Shown: piece after piece, positions 49,285 to 59,200 of the stretch
Layout of the letters: every line of letters starts with the position of its first letter
How positions within the stretch are numbered: the first letter of the stretch is position 1
NCBI GenBank assembly: GCA_002083365.1
Contig: LVWS01000032.1
Span: 246,198-310,197, forward strand
Length of the DNA: 64,000 nt
Reading direction: 5' to 3'
From: Nitrospira sp. SG-bin1
Lineage (GTDB): Bacteria; Nitrospirota; Nitrospiria; Nitrospirales; Nitrospiraceae
Translations under genes and position numbers: made by a program
The notes under the pieces: generated by a model
Database searches by the model: none
What the model was told of the DNA's origin: nothing
Seen by the model: the letters and a program-made list of their open reading frames with translations, nothing else

Positions 49285-50103
49285 TTAATCTTCCTTCCGA
49301 TAGATCGTCGGGGCCAAAGATTTGAAGGGGTGGTTCACCCACTGCAAGCTTTCGGAATGCCCGATGAACAAGTATCCGCCTGGCTTGAGATATCGGTGGA
49401 ACTTGTTCACGAGTGTTTCCTGGGTCGGACGATCGAAGTAGATCATGACATTCCGGCAGAAGATGAGGTCCAAGGGGGCTTTGATGGGAAACCGATCGTC
49501 CATGAGGTTGAGTCGCCGGAATCGAATCATGGCCGCCAGGTGCGGCTTGACCTTGAACAGGCCGTCACTCGCTCCCCGCCCGCGAAGAAAATGGCGACGC
49601 AGGACCTCAGGCGGGACGTCGCGAAACCGGTCTTGGTCGTACAGCCCCGCCGCAGCCTTGGCCAATACACGCGTCGACAGGTCGGAAGCCAAGATCTTGA
49701 AGTCCCATTGCGCGGGATTCTGAACGCCCTCGAACAGCGTGATGGCGATCGTGTAGGGTTCCTCGCCGGTCGAACAGGCGGAAGACCAAATACGGATGCG
49801 TTTTTCTTGCGCCAGTTCCGGAAGAATCGTATCGCGAAGGAAATCGAAATGTTTGGGCTCCCGGAAAAAGTCCGTTTTGTTGGTCGAAATGAGGTCCAGC
49901 ATCCGTGTAAACTCTTCGCGGGTCGGATCGCCGGTTACCTTCGTGTAATACGCCGAGAACGTCTCAATGCCGAGCTCCCGCAGGCGTTTCGAGAGCCGGG
50001 AAGCGAGCAATGTCTTCTTCTGATCGCTGAGAGAGATTCCGCTCTCGTCATAGATAAGCTTGCGAAATTCCTGAAATTCTTTCGCGGTAATCTCGTAGTC
50101 CAT
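49285..50103 (-). CDS. cheR: chemotaxis protein methyltransferase CheR
   Basis: A 272-residue SAM-dependent methyltransferase. It has an N-terminal helical domain (FQEFRKLIYDESGISLSDQK), ISTNKTDFFREPKHFDFLRD, the SAM site RIWSSACSTGEEPYTIAI, LASDLSTRVLAKAAAGLY, and LIFCRNVMIYFDRPTQ. It methylates receptor glutamates; both MCPs in this block end in an acidic-aromatic FEEF-type tail that might serve as a docking site. The gene stands alone, flanked by a decayed gene downstream and a 606-bp gap upstream. Confidence 0.94.
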   Translation of the reverse strand: MDYEITAKEFQEFRKLIYDESGISLSDQKKTLLASRLSKRLRELGIETFSAYYTKVTGDPTREEFTRMLDLISTNKTDFFREPKHFDFLRDTILPELAQEKRIRIWSSACSTGEEPYTIAITLFEGVQNPAQWDFKILASDLSTRVLAKAAAGLYDQDRFRDVPPEVLRRHFLRGRGASDGLFKVKPHLAAMIRFRRLNLMDDRFPIKAPLDLIFCRNVMIYFDRPTQETLVNKFHRYLKPGGYLFIGHSESLQWVNHPFKSLAPTIYRKED

Positions 50104-50709
50104 GCCGCCTACTAGCCCTCATACGATTGGTTCGGGACGGTTCTGTCCGATGAAACAGGGTCATGATCTTATCGGTCGGCGCGCCGGATTCTTGACTCTC
50201 TCCGGTGCGAACCAGTTCCGCGACCGTTTGATCCACGATCGGCGTCAGTGAAGCGGCCGCGCGTGACGCCGGGACCCTCATGACGCGCAGGGAAGCAGGA
50301 CCTCGAAACAGAAGGTCAAAAGCGCTGCCGACGAAGACAGTCGCCGCACAACTCCCTGTCGATTGCACTGAAACGAACACCATGCCTCTGACTCATTGCG
50401 CGTGCATCACGCAAACCCGGAACCGACGGCCCTCTCTGGCACAAGGAATTTCACGTGCGCGGCACCGTGGCGACGGGCTTCGGCGATGGTTTCCATGGGA
50501 ACCGGCCTGCTGCGCACGCCATCGCGGCCATCACCGACGCTTCATTCGAGGAATTGACGTACTCGCGCCCGGTCGGTCCGACGGCTTTCCGATTCATCCG
50601 CCTCGATGTTCCCGCGCCATCTCCTCGTCGATGACCAACGGTTCCCATCACAGCAGCGGGGATCGGACGTGGCGGCAATGATACTTCGTGAAGACCTGCT
50701 CAGATGAGG
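50104..50709. other. 606-bp gap between cheR and the HD-GYP-like gene
   Basis: No confident gene. Two stretches have coding-like composition. The minus-strand frame at 50048-50281 (ASLTPIVDQTVAELVRTGES then GAPTDKIMTLFHRTEP) overlaps the cheR start and lacks a ribosome-binding site. A plus-strand frame near 50392-50632 has FHVRGTVATGFGDGFHGN and AHAIAAITDASFEELTYSRP but no good start. Neither matches a family I know. Decay of former genes is likely. Confidence 0.4.
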
Positions 50710-51990
50710 TTACAACGGGGTGAGGCTATAGCCGACGACTTTTCCAGGATTCAGCGCCTCAACGGCGTCGTGGGGCACGGTTTTCGGGTCCAGGCTTTTC
50801 CGGATCGTGAACGATCGTTCTCGGGCGAGATCGACCACGGCCGGGACTTTGTGCAAGGCACCGGCGTCGTAGTGCATCACGACCGGGCGCAGGCGATCGT
50901 GGGTGTTGGTGCTGACTACCAGGCCGATGCTGGCATCGCTCAACTCAACGAACGACCCCGGCGGGTAGACCGTCATGGTCGCGATAAAGGGATCGAGGAC
51001 ATCGGACCCGAGCTTCTGCTTCATCTTGATATAGAGATGCGATAACGCCTGCGCCGGTCCCAGACTCCGGACGCCGTGTCCCTTCCAGGTCAGATGGGTA
51101 TACTCCACGACGGTCCCCACCACGCGCGCCAATTGCCCGATGGCCCCGTTCACCAATCGTTGAGGATAGCCGGTCCCATCCAAGTACTCGCGATGCTGGT
51201 GCACGATGGTGACGACCTCGGGATCAACATTGGGCAGAGTCTCCAGGAGGTCTTTCCCCAGCTTGGGATACATCCGCATCAATTCGACGTCATCTTCAGA
51301 GAGGTCCTCCATATCGACAGGCATGGACATGGGCATTCGGCGCAGACCGATGTTGTACAACAGACTCCCGAGCGACAAACCTTGCTGCTGCCGCTGATCC
51401 AAGTTCATGAATTTCCCCGTCAGTACGGCCAAGGCCCCGACGTTCATCGCGCGGACGACCATCTCTTGGTCAGGATCATCGAGACCCTTGGCCTGAACCA
51501 GCGCGATCGCCACGGACTTGTCTTGACTCGCCAGAGCCATCATGTCGGCGGCCAATTGCGCGGCCAACTCCACCCCCCTGCTATCCCCCGCGTCAACCAG
51601 GGCCATCATGGCCGAGCATTGTTTCGTCGCCTCGGCATAATTCTGCTCCGCCTCCTCGAGCCGCTTGCGGTGGTCAATCGCCCGTTGAACGTGGAGCGTC
51701 TTTTCCTTGAGCAGGGCTTGTTCATCTTCCTCAACGGCCGACTTCAGTTCGGGGGCGATTTCCGTCTGCGAGTCGTGCCCCCCGTCGGACAAGGCCACGA
51801 CGGCTTCCGCAAGTGAACGATCGGGATCGTAGAACAACTTGGTCAGTCGATGTTTCCGGATGATGGCGATTTCACTCGGCGAAGAAATCGTGAATGTTTT
51901 TCGAACGAAGGGGTGCTCCAGCCAATTGTGCTCGATCTTGATATGGAGGCCGATCCTGAGAAGGGAAGGATCGAGAGGAAGCCAGGACAA
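50710..51990 (-). CDS. HD-GYP-like protein with degenerate HD motif (DUF3391 N-terminus)
   Basis: A ~427-residue protein. It has an N-terminal DUF3391-like domain (IGLHIKIEHNWLEHPFV ... FTISSPSEIAIIRKHRL), a coiled segment, then an HD-GYP fold. The metal-binding HD of LLHDIGK is changed to YN (GSLLYNIGLRRMP), and the second motif is HQHREYLDGTGYPQ. HD-GYP enzymes hydrolyse cyclic di-GMP; loss of the HD pair suggests a binding or regulatory role. The start is uncertain: TTG at 51990 has AGAGGG before it, while the frame stays open to a TTG at 52095. A GTG with AAAGGAG at about 52074 is out of frame and gives only 25 codons. Confidence 0.75.
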   Translation of the reverse strand: MSWLPLDPSLLRIGLHIKIEHNWLEHPFVRKTFTISSPSEIAIIRKHRLTKLFYDPDRSLAEAVVALSDGGHDSQTEIAPELKSAVEEDEQALLKEKTLHVQRAIDHRKRLEEAEQNYAEATKQCSAMMALVDAGDSRGVELAAQLAADMMALASQDKSVAIALVQAKGLDDPDQEMVVRAMNVGALAVLTGKFMNLDQRQQQGLSLGSLLYNIGLRRMPMSMPVDMEDLSEDDVELMRMYPKLGKDLLETLPNVDPEVVTIVHQHREYLDGTGYPQRLVNGAIGQLARVVGTVVEYTHLTWKGHGVRSLGPAQALSHLYIKMKQKLGSDVLDPFIATMTVYPPGSFVELSDASIGLVVSTNTHDRLRPVVMHYDAGALHKVPAVVDLARERSFTIRKSLDPKTVPHDAVEALNPGKVVGYSLTPL

Positions 51991-52232
51991 CGCCGTTACC
52001 CTCTTGCAGGTATCCAATGATGTATCGCGGGACCCATCTTTTGATTCAGATCCGGCACCAAGGTATACCCCACGTTCTCCTTTCTGACAATACAATTAAT
52101 CATTTTACCTTAGATGATGGGTCATTGGGCCAATCCGAGACAACAAGCACGGCGTGCTGACCGAAAGTTCCAGCCACCGCGCGCCCTGGGCGGACCGGCG
52201 CATACCGACGTGTCGAGGGAGGGCCAGACAGG

Positions 52233-55043
52233 CTAGAACTCTTCGAATTCGTCTTCCGAGCCGCGCCCCTTGCCGTTGCCGGCGGCTGCAGGGCGCAGAG
52301 CGACTGCTCCCTTGGCGGACTGGGACGGTTGCTGGCCTTCCGTGTGAGACACCCGTAATGGTCGCTTGGCCGAACTCGCACCACTCTCGTCATAGGCATC
52401 GCGAACGGTGAGGGCCGTGAGATGACGATGGACTGCCACGGGAGGCATCGTCGCTTTTGGTTCTTCAGAGACACGGCTCTTGAATACCGCAACTTGAGCA
52501 AGCAAATTCTTGGCCTGCTGTTGCATCACCTGACTCGCGCTGGTGGTTTCTTCGACGAGAGCGGCGTTTTGCTGGGTCGCGTCATCCATCGACAGAATGG
52601 CCTTGTTCACCTGATCGATCCCGCTCGCCTGCTCCTGCGAGGCCGCGCTGATCTCCGCGATGATGTCCGTGACCCGTTTCACCGAGCTCACGATCTCCTC
52701 CAGCGTCTTGCCGGATTGAGTGACCAGCTCGCCGCCATCGTTGACCCGCTGAATGGATTCTTTGATCAGTTCCTTGATCTCCTTCGCCGCCGTCGCCGAG
52801 CGTTGCGCCAGGTTCCGCACTTCCGCCGCGACCACCGCGAACCCACGCCCATGTTCGCCGGCCCGCGCCGCCTCCACCGCCGCGTTCAAGGCCAGCAAAT
52901 TGGTCTGGAAGGCGATCTCGTCGATCACCGTGATGATGTCGGCGATCTTCTTGCTGCTCTTGTTGATCTCCTCCATCGCCTCGACGGCCTTCTTGGTGAC
53001 CGCCCCGCCCTTGTCCGCGGTGTCCCGCGCCGCAATGGCCAGTTGATTGGCCTGTTTGGCGTTGTCGGCATTCTGTTTGACCGTGCTCGTCATCTCTTCC
53101 ATCGAGGCACTGGTCTCTTCCAACGCACTGGCCTGTTCAGAAGTGCGTTGCGACAGGTCTTCGCTGCCCTTCGTGATCTGCTCCGACCCGGCCGTCACCG
53201 CTTCCGCAGCTTCGCGCACGGTCGTGATGGTTTGGGTCAACGTGGCGAGCGCGGCGTTCAAGCTGGTTTTCATCTGGTCGAACTCGCCCTGGTAGTTCCC
53301 GGTCATGCTCTTTGTCAGGTCGTTGACGGCGAGGGCCGTCAACACGGTCTGGGCTTCGTGGAGAGGAGCCACAACGGCATCAAGCAAGCGGTTGAAGCTC
53401 TCCGTCAGCTCCTTCGAGGCGCCGGTGAACGGCTCGGTCTTGATGCGCTCTGAGAGTCGCCCTGCGGCCGCGGCCTCGATCAATTTCTCCACTTCGTTCT
53501 GTGCCTGCTTCTGTCCGGTGATGTCGATGGCCATTTTCACCACTTTGAACGGGCGGCCCATCTCATCCTTGATCGGATTATACGAAGCCTGAATCCAGAC
53601 TTCCTTGCCTCCCTTGCCCAGCCGCCGATAGACGCCCGCCTCGAACTCCCCGCGGCTCAGCTTGGCCCAGAAAGCCTGGTAGTCCTGACTGCCCGCATAG
53701 GCCGGATCACAGAACACCCGATGGTGCCGGCCCTTGACCTCTTCCAGGGTATACCCCAGAGTCTTCAGGAAATTGTCGTTCGCCGTGCGGATCGTCCCGT
53801 CCAAATCAAACTCGATGGTGGCATAGGCGCGATCGATCGCGTCCATAATCCCCTGCATGTTCTGTCGCGCGAGTTCGTACTGCGTGACGTCGTAACGGAC
53901 GCCCACATACTTGCGGGGTTTCCCGTTTGCGCTCAGCACCGGCGCGATGACGGCATCCACGAAGTACGGCGTCCCGTCCTTGCGGCGGTTCTTGACGATA
54001 CCGCGGAAGATCTGTCCCCGCCCGATCGTGGCCCACATCTGCTTGAAGACCTCCTTGGACATGTCCGGATGGCGCACGATGCTGTGCGGCTTCCCTGCCA
54101 GCTCGTCCTTCGAGTACTGGGAGATTTCACAGAATTTGTCGTTGACCGACATGATGTCGCCCTTGAGATCTGACTCCGAGACAATGCTCGTCGTGTTCAT
54201 GATGTTGATGCGGGTGGTCATTTCCTCCAGCGCCTCCTGCTGCTTGGCCATGGAGTGTGCCAGCGTCTCGGCCATCTGGTTGAACGCCGTCGCCAGCTTC
54301 CCGATTTCGTCCTGCGCCGTGACCGTCGAACGGTGGGTCAGGTTGCCGTTTTGCAGTTGATGCGCCGCCTCCAGCACATTCGTGAGGTTCTCAACAATCA
54401 GTTTGGAGAGAAACCACACGCAGAACGCCCCGATGAGCATCGCGCTGAGATTCAACACGATCATGATCGCGTTCAGCGTGCCGCTGAGACTATGGCCGGA
54501 GGCATAGCTCTCCTTGGCCTGTTTCTCATTCTCCTCGACTAATCCGTCAAGCGCCTCGTTGATCACTTTGAGTTTCTCAGCCAACTCGGTCTTCTGTAAG
54601 TCCGACGCGGCGTCCTTGCGATACTCTCTGCTGAACACCAACACCTTCTGACGAGCCTCGGCCAGTCCAGGCAACCCGTCCTTCAATTGAGCAAACAACT
54701 TTCGTTCATCCTCCGACACGATGACCGGTTCATACTTCGCCACGAGCGCATCGATTTTTTTGTCGAGCTCCGCGATGCGCTGTTCCTGCACTTTCATCGA
54801 AGCCGAATCGTTCGCGAGGAGATGCCACACGACGGCATTGCTTCTGCGCAACATGTCCGCCCGCAGCTCGCTGAGGATCGTGACGGGGATCAGATTCGTC
54901 TTGTAGATGAACTCCGTGCTCGCGCTCAACCGGTTCATCCCCAGGACGGACAAGCATCCGAGGAGGAGGAGAAGGAATCCGATGACTCCGAACCCACAGA
55001 GCAGTTTCAACCGGATACTGAGATTCTTAAACACGTTCAGCAT
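52233..55043 (-). CDS. membrane methyl-accepting chemotaxis protein with HAMP and two PAS domains
   Basis: A 936-residue chemoreceptor. TM1 is ~13-36, a periplasmic four-helix domain ~37-195, TM2 ~200-222, then HAMP (NVLEAAHQLQNGNLTHRSTV). PAS 1 is Aer-like (RHPDMSKEVFKQMWATIGRG, then FRGIVKNRRKDGTPYFVDAV). PAS 2 follows (FCDPAYAGSQDYQAFWAKLS, GGKEVWIQASYNPI). The signalling domain has hairpin tip IDEIAFQTNLLALNAAVEAA and GRGFAVVAAEVRNLAQRS. The protein ends GRGSEDEFEEF, a possible CheR/CheB tether. A periplasmic sensor and an Aer-type redox PAS in one protein suggest dual sensing. The ATG follows GGGAGG. Confidence 0.93.
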   Translation of the reverse strand: MLNVFKNLSIRLKLLCGFGVIGFLLLLLGCLSVLGMNRLSASTEFIYKTNLIPVTILSELRADMLRRSNAVVWHLLANDSASMKVQEQRIAELDKKIDALVAKYEPVIVSEDERKLFAQLKDGLPGLAEARQKVLVFSREYRKDAASDLQKTELAEKLKVINEALDGLVEENEKQAKESYASGHSLSGTLNAIMIVLNLSAMLIGAFCVWFLSKLIVENLTNVLEAAHQLQNGNLTHRSTVTAQDEIGKLATAFNQMAETLAHSMAKQQEALEEMTTRINIMNTTSIVSESDLKGDIMSVNDKFCEISQYSKDELAGKPHSIVRHPDMSKEVFKQMWATIGRGQIFRGIVKNRRKDGTPYFVDAVIAPVLSANGKPRKYVGVRYDVTQYELARQNMQGIMDAIDRAYATIEFDLDGTIRTANDNFLKTLGYTLEEVKGRHHRVFCDPAYAGSQDYQAFWAKLSRGEFEAGVYRRLGKGGKEVWIQASYNPIKDEMGRPFKVVKMAIDITGQKQAQNEVEKLIEAAAAGRLSERIKTEPFTGASKELTESFNRLLDAVVAPLHEAQTVLTALAVNDLTKSMTGNYQGEFDQMKTSLNAALATLTQTITTVREAAEAVTAGSEQITKGSEDLSQRTSEQASALEETSASMEEMTSTVKQNADNAKQANQLAIAARDTADKGGAVTKKAVEAMEEINKSSKKIADIITVIDEIAFQTNLLALNAAVEAARAGEHGRGFAVVAAEVRNLAQRSATAAKEIKELIKESIQRVNDGGELVTQSGKTLEEIVSSVKRVTDIIAEISAASQEQASGIDQVNKAILSMDDATQQNAALVEETTSASQVMQQQAKNLLAQVAVFKSRVSEEPKATMPPVAVHRHLTALTVRDAYDESGASSAKRPLRVSHTEGQQPSQSAKGAVALRPAAAGNGKGRGSEDEFEEF
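52583..53210. repeat. near-identical 628-bp MCP signalling-domain repeat, copy A
   Basis: This segment aligns without gaps, at a constant offset of 9252 bp, with 61835-62462 in the other MCP gene. Only scattered single-base differences are seen, many synonymous, clustered toward the ends. Confidence 0.8.
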
Positions 55044-55170
55044 ATAACCTCCCTAACGCACGTCCCGACCTCGATCTTCATGTAATCTCGGCTTTCTCCG
55101 GGCACGCAACGATCCGGACATGTACTCCATCCCCTGCAAGCGTGGGAGCCGCTTCCTTTCAAGTCCAAAT

Positions 55171-55217
55171 AAAAAAGGCGCATCCAGCGCTCTCCTAAGA
55201 GAGCCACTGAATGCGCC
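55171..55217 (-). terminator. rho-independent terminator upstream of the membrane MCP gene
   Basis: GGCGCAT (55177-55183) pairs with ATGCGCC (55211-55217), with an inner GCTCTC/GAGAGC stem. On the minus strand the hairpin is followed directly by six T residues and a T-rich tail. It ends the kinase/response-regulator transcript about 130 bp before the MCP start, so the MCP has its own promoter. Confidence 0.85.
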
Positions 55218-55520
55218 TTCAACTGACAGGTCCTTATCCTGCCCGCGAGGCGGTGCGAGCCGTACGCTCGACCAACATCCACTATCCGGCCTGATACTTT
55301 ATCGGTTAGGAGGAAGAAATCTTAAGCGACCAAACCGCTCCTCCGATTCGGCAGGGCGACGCACCTCGGGTGGGAACTGGCCTGAAGATCAATCGATCCG
55401 GCAATAAACCTTGCCGACGCAACTTTCCACCCGAAGAAGAAGGAAGAAGAGCGGCCACGAGCGCCGCCCTTCTGTCCTGCGGAACCGGCGGTGGATGATA
55501 CTGGCGTCCCTATGATGACG
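55218..55520. other. 303-bp untranslated region after the response regulator gene
   Basis: No gene is visible. On the minus strand GGAGGA and TCCTCC about 25 bases apart (55310-55345) could form a stem, but I cannot assign a known riboswitch fold; GEMM-type c-di-GMP landmarks were looked for and not found. Confidence 0.35.
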
Positions 55521-56279
55521 CTATGCATCTTCACGGAGCAAGCGCTCGATTTTACTCCGTAACAGTCCCAAGTCCTTGGATCGAAATGAATGCTTGGTCT
55601 TCGCCAGAACTTCGACCGTACTTTCAAGCGCTTCACGATACGCATTGAGTCTCGGACATTGCATCGTACGGCAGACATCGGTGGGCGCTTCGACGCCTCC
55701 TTGCAATTGACTCGTTAAAACGGAACGAATCCTGGTGGAGAGGGTAGCCATCTGCGCAAAACTCTGTGAAAGGAACGTGTCAACCGACCATGCCAGCTCC
55801 CGCTCGTTGGCGCCGCTTCCAAGCAGGGACTGGCCCTCGTGCAGATGCTCCAAGGATGTCACCAACCGACTGGCTTCTTCTCGAACCCCGGTGGTCATAC
55901 GCAAGAAGCTGGTTTTCTTGACGGCTCCCCCCACCGCACGAAGCAAATCCGGCCAGTCGACCGGCTTGAGCAAATAATCCGTGAACGACAAGCGAAGCGA
56001 TTCCACGGCTGTTTGAACGGAGGGATAGCCCGTCACCAGCACGATCGGAAGCAACGGAAACCGGGCGCGGACATCTCGGAGAAATTCGAATTGCATATTC
56101 CCCGGCATGCGAATATCGGTAATGAGGGCATCGTGTTGACTGGTCAGAAGCCGACCGGCTTCCTGAGAGTCCTGTGCGCAATCACACCGATACCCCTCTT
56201 GCTCCAACAGCCTCGCCGTCGAGCGGCGGAACGTTTCTTCATCGTCGGCGAGCAGAACTCGCGGTGCCTCAGCGATCAT
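55521..56279 (-). CDS. response regulator with C-terminal helical domain
   Basis: A 252-residue protein. The receiver domain (1-122) has LLADDEETFRRSTARLLEQE, phospho-acceptor Asp55 in ALITDIRMPGNMQFEFL, VTGYP and LLKPVDWPDLLRA. The last ~125 residues are helical with no DNA-binding or enzymatic signature (SLEHLHEGQSLLG; CRTMQCPRLNAYREALES). It overlaps the nine-PAS kinase gene by 11 bp and is its evident partner. Output is unknown; it may act by protein contacts. Confidence 0.85.
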   Translation of the reverse strand: MIAEAPRVLLADDEETFRRSTARLLEQEGYRCDCAQDSQEAGRLLTSQHDALITDIRMPGNMQFEFLRDVRARFPLLPIVLVTGYPSVQTAVESLRLSFTDYLLKPVDWPDLLRAVGGAVKKTSFLRMTTGVREEASRLVTSLEHLHEGQSLLGSGANERELAWSVDTFLSQSFAQMATLSTRIRSVLTSQLQGGVEAPTDVCRTMQCPRLNAYREALESTVEVLAKTKHSFRSKDLGLLRSKIERLLREDA

Positions 56280-59200
56280 ACGTCATGACCTCCTTTGTGG
56301 TATCCGACGGGTCTTGCGCACGAGCCGCAGCCGTGTGGCGCGGTAAGAGAACAGAAAACGTCGATCCTCCATTCAACTCGGTCTCGACCTCGATCTTGCC
56401 GCCCATGGCCATGACCAGACTCTGGGAAATGGACAGTCCAAGCCCCATGCCCTTCTGGTCATTCCCGGTCTTTGTCGTAAAGAAAGGGTCGAAAATATGC
56501 GGAAGATTCTCGGGGGCGATGCCGGATCCCCGGTCCGAGACGGTAATGCGTATCGTTTCCGGCTCTACACGGAACGCCAGAGTGATGGTCCCTCCTTCGT
56601 TGGAACAATCGATGGCGTTATTGAGCAGATTCAGCAGGACTTGCAATAAATCACCTCGCGGTACGCAGAGCCGGCTGACACCGGAATCCACTTCGATGAA
56701 CAGTCTCAGCCGGCGCTGTTGCAGTCGTTTCATGAACAGCGCATCGATGTCCCTTACCATGATCTCGACCTCCACCGCCTCTCCCTTCCCGGACTCCGGT
56801 CGATAGAGTTGATACATATTTTGGACGATCGACGCGACACGAGCCACTTCGCGGTCGATCATGCCGGCAAATTCCGCGTGAGGATGGGCGGGATCCAGCG
56901 CTTGCTTCACGAGCGTGAAGGCATTCTTGATTCCCGCGATGGGATTGTTGATTTCATGAGCGACCCCGGCCGCGAGGCGGCCCATCGCCGCCAGTTTTTC
57001 CGTTTGCGTCCGCCGCGACTCCAGTTTGGCGATCTCGTCGGTCCGCTCGGCCACCTGACGCTCGAGTTCTTCCGTATGCCGCAGCTGTTCCGTTTCCAGA
57101 TGCTTGCGTTCGGTGATATCACGGCCTGCTACCAGACGAACTTGTTTCCCGCGATACGAACACGATCTGGCCACGACTTCTCCGGGAAAGGTCGTGCCGT
57201 CCTTTCTCCGCCCCATGGCCTCGTATGGTCCGTTCACGCCATGCCGCATATTGGCCAGGACCAAGTCGCGGGATTCCTCGGCGATCAAATCCCACATGGA
57301 TCGGCCGATGAGCTCGCCTGGTTCGTATCCGAACATCCGCTCCAAACCGGCGTTCACTTCGAGCAAGATTCCCTGATCATGGATGGCGATGCCGTCGAAC
57401 GTCGCTTCCGTCAACAGCTTGTACCGCAGTTCGCTGTCACGTAGGGCCTCCTCGGCCTGCTTGCGCTCAGTGATGTCGCGAATGATCGCGCAATCGATTT
57501 CTTGTCCATTGTGTACAAGATAGTTGGCGGTGACCTCGACCGGATAGAGCTCGCCGGATTTGCCGCGGTGCGTGGTTTCCAGCCGAAGCTGGCCGGCCTG
57601 CACGAATGTCTCCCAATGACGGTCCCAGACCGCGCGTGGGTAATTCGGGTCAATGTCCATCACGGACTTGGTCAGCAGTTCCTCCTTCGCATACCCCAGT
57701 CGGCGACATGCCGCTTCATTCACATCCAGAAAGCGTCCGTCCGGAGCGATGAGGAAGATCTGGTCGGAGGCATGATCGACGGCATACTGGGTGGTCCGGA
57801 GCCGGGCTTCGATCGTCTTGCGCTCTGTGACGTCCCGTACGATCGCGCAATTGTATTCCTGTCCGTCGTATTCGAGGTGGTTGACCGTGATTTCGGTGTA
57901 CCGCACTCCGCCTCGCTTCGTGTGCTGGGACGACTCGAATGTGAATGATCCACGCCGTTTCAGTTCCGCCCAATGCGCCGGCCAGGCCTCGGGCGGAAAA
58001 TTCGGATCGATATCATGCACCGTCATATGGAGCAGCTCTTCGCGGCTATAGCCAAGAACCTGGCTGGCCGCCTCGTTGACATAGAGGATTTCGGCGTTCG
58101 GGCCGACCCAAAAAATGCCTTGCGCGGCCCGATCAACCGTAAACTGTGTGAGCTGCAACGCTTTCTCCGCCCGCTTCCGCTCCATGATCTCGTCTTGAAG
58201 GGATAGGTTGGCTTCTTCGAGCTGCCTCGTCCGCTCCTTGACTCGTTGTTCTAGGTCCGCGTGCGCGGAGCGCAACACGTCGTCGGCGATCCTACGCTCC
58301 GTCACATCGGAAATGGACCCGACCATGCGCACCGGGCGACCGGTGTCATCCCACACCGCCTGGCCTTGGTCGCGGAACCAGCGGTAACTGCCGTTCTTCA
58401 TCCTCACCCGAACTTCAATATCGTACGGTTCACGAGTCTCGAGATGATGACATACGGCTCGGTGTGCACGATCGGCGTCGTCCGGATGCAGCAGCGAAAT
58501 CCACGTTTCATAGGTGGGGGCGAGAGCGGTTGGCTCAAGCCCGAATAATTCGAAATTGCGGTCGGACCAATATTGTTGTCCGGTCAAAATATTCCAATCC
58601 CAGATGCCGTCGTTGGTGGCCCGGGCCGCCAATTCGAATCGCTCTTGGCTTTCACGTAGCGCTTGATCACCCCGCTTCCGCTCGGTGATATCGCGGACGA
58701 ATGCACAATGGAATTCCTGGCTGCCATAGGCGAGCACACTCACGCGAATATCGATGGGAATCCTCCGGCCGTCTTTCGTCAGATGGACCGACTCCAAGGA
58801 CATGACCTTTCTTTCTCTCATCTGTGCCCACCACTCAGGCCACACGTCCGGCGGAAAATCCGGATTAAGATCATGAACGGTGAGGCGAAGAAATTCGTCC
58901 GCCGTATATCCCAGCATCGCGCTCGCGGCGCCGTTAGTGTATAAGATTCTCGCCTGGGGATCGATCCAGTACACCGCATCCACGGCTTGATCCATGGCAA
59001 ATCGCGTACGCTGGAGGTGTTCCTCCGCGATCTTCCGCGCCGTCACATCGATGCAGGCGCCCAGGTATCCGGCGAACGTCCCATCCGCAAGCCGACGGGG
59101 TACCCCGCTGTCATGGATCCAGCCGTAGTCTCCACCCGCCTTCCGAAGGCGATATTCCATGGTGAAGGGTTCACGGCGATCGAACGCCTCCGCGTAGACG

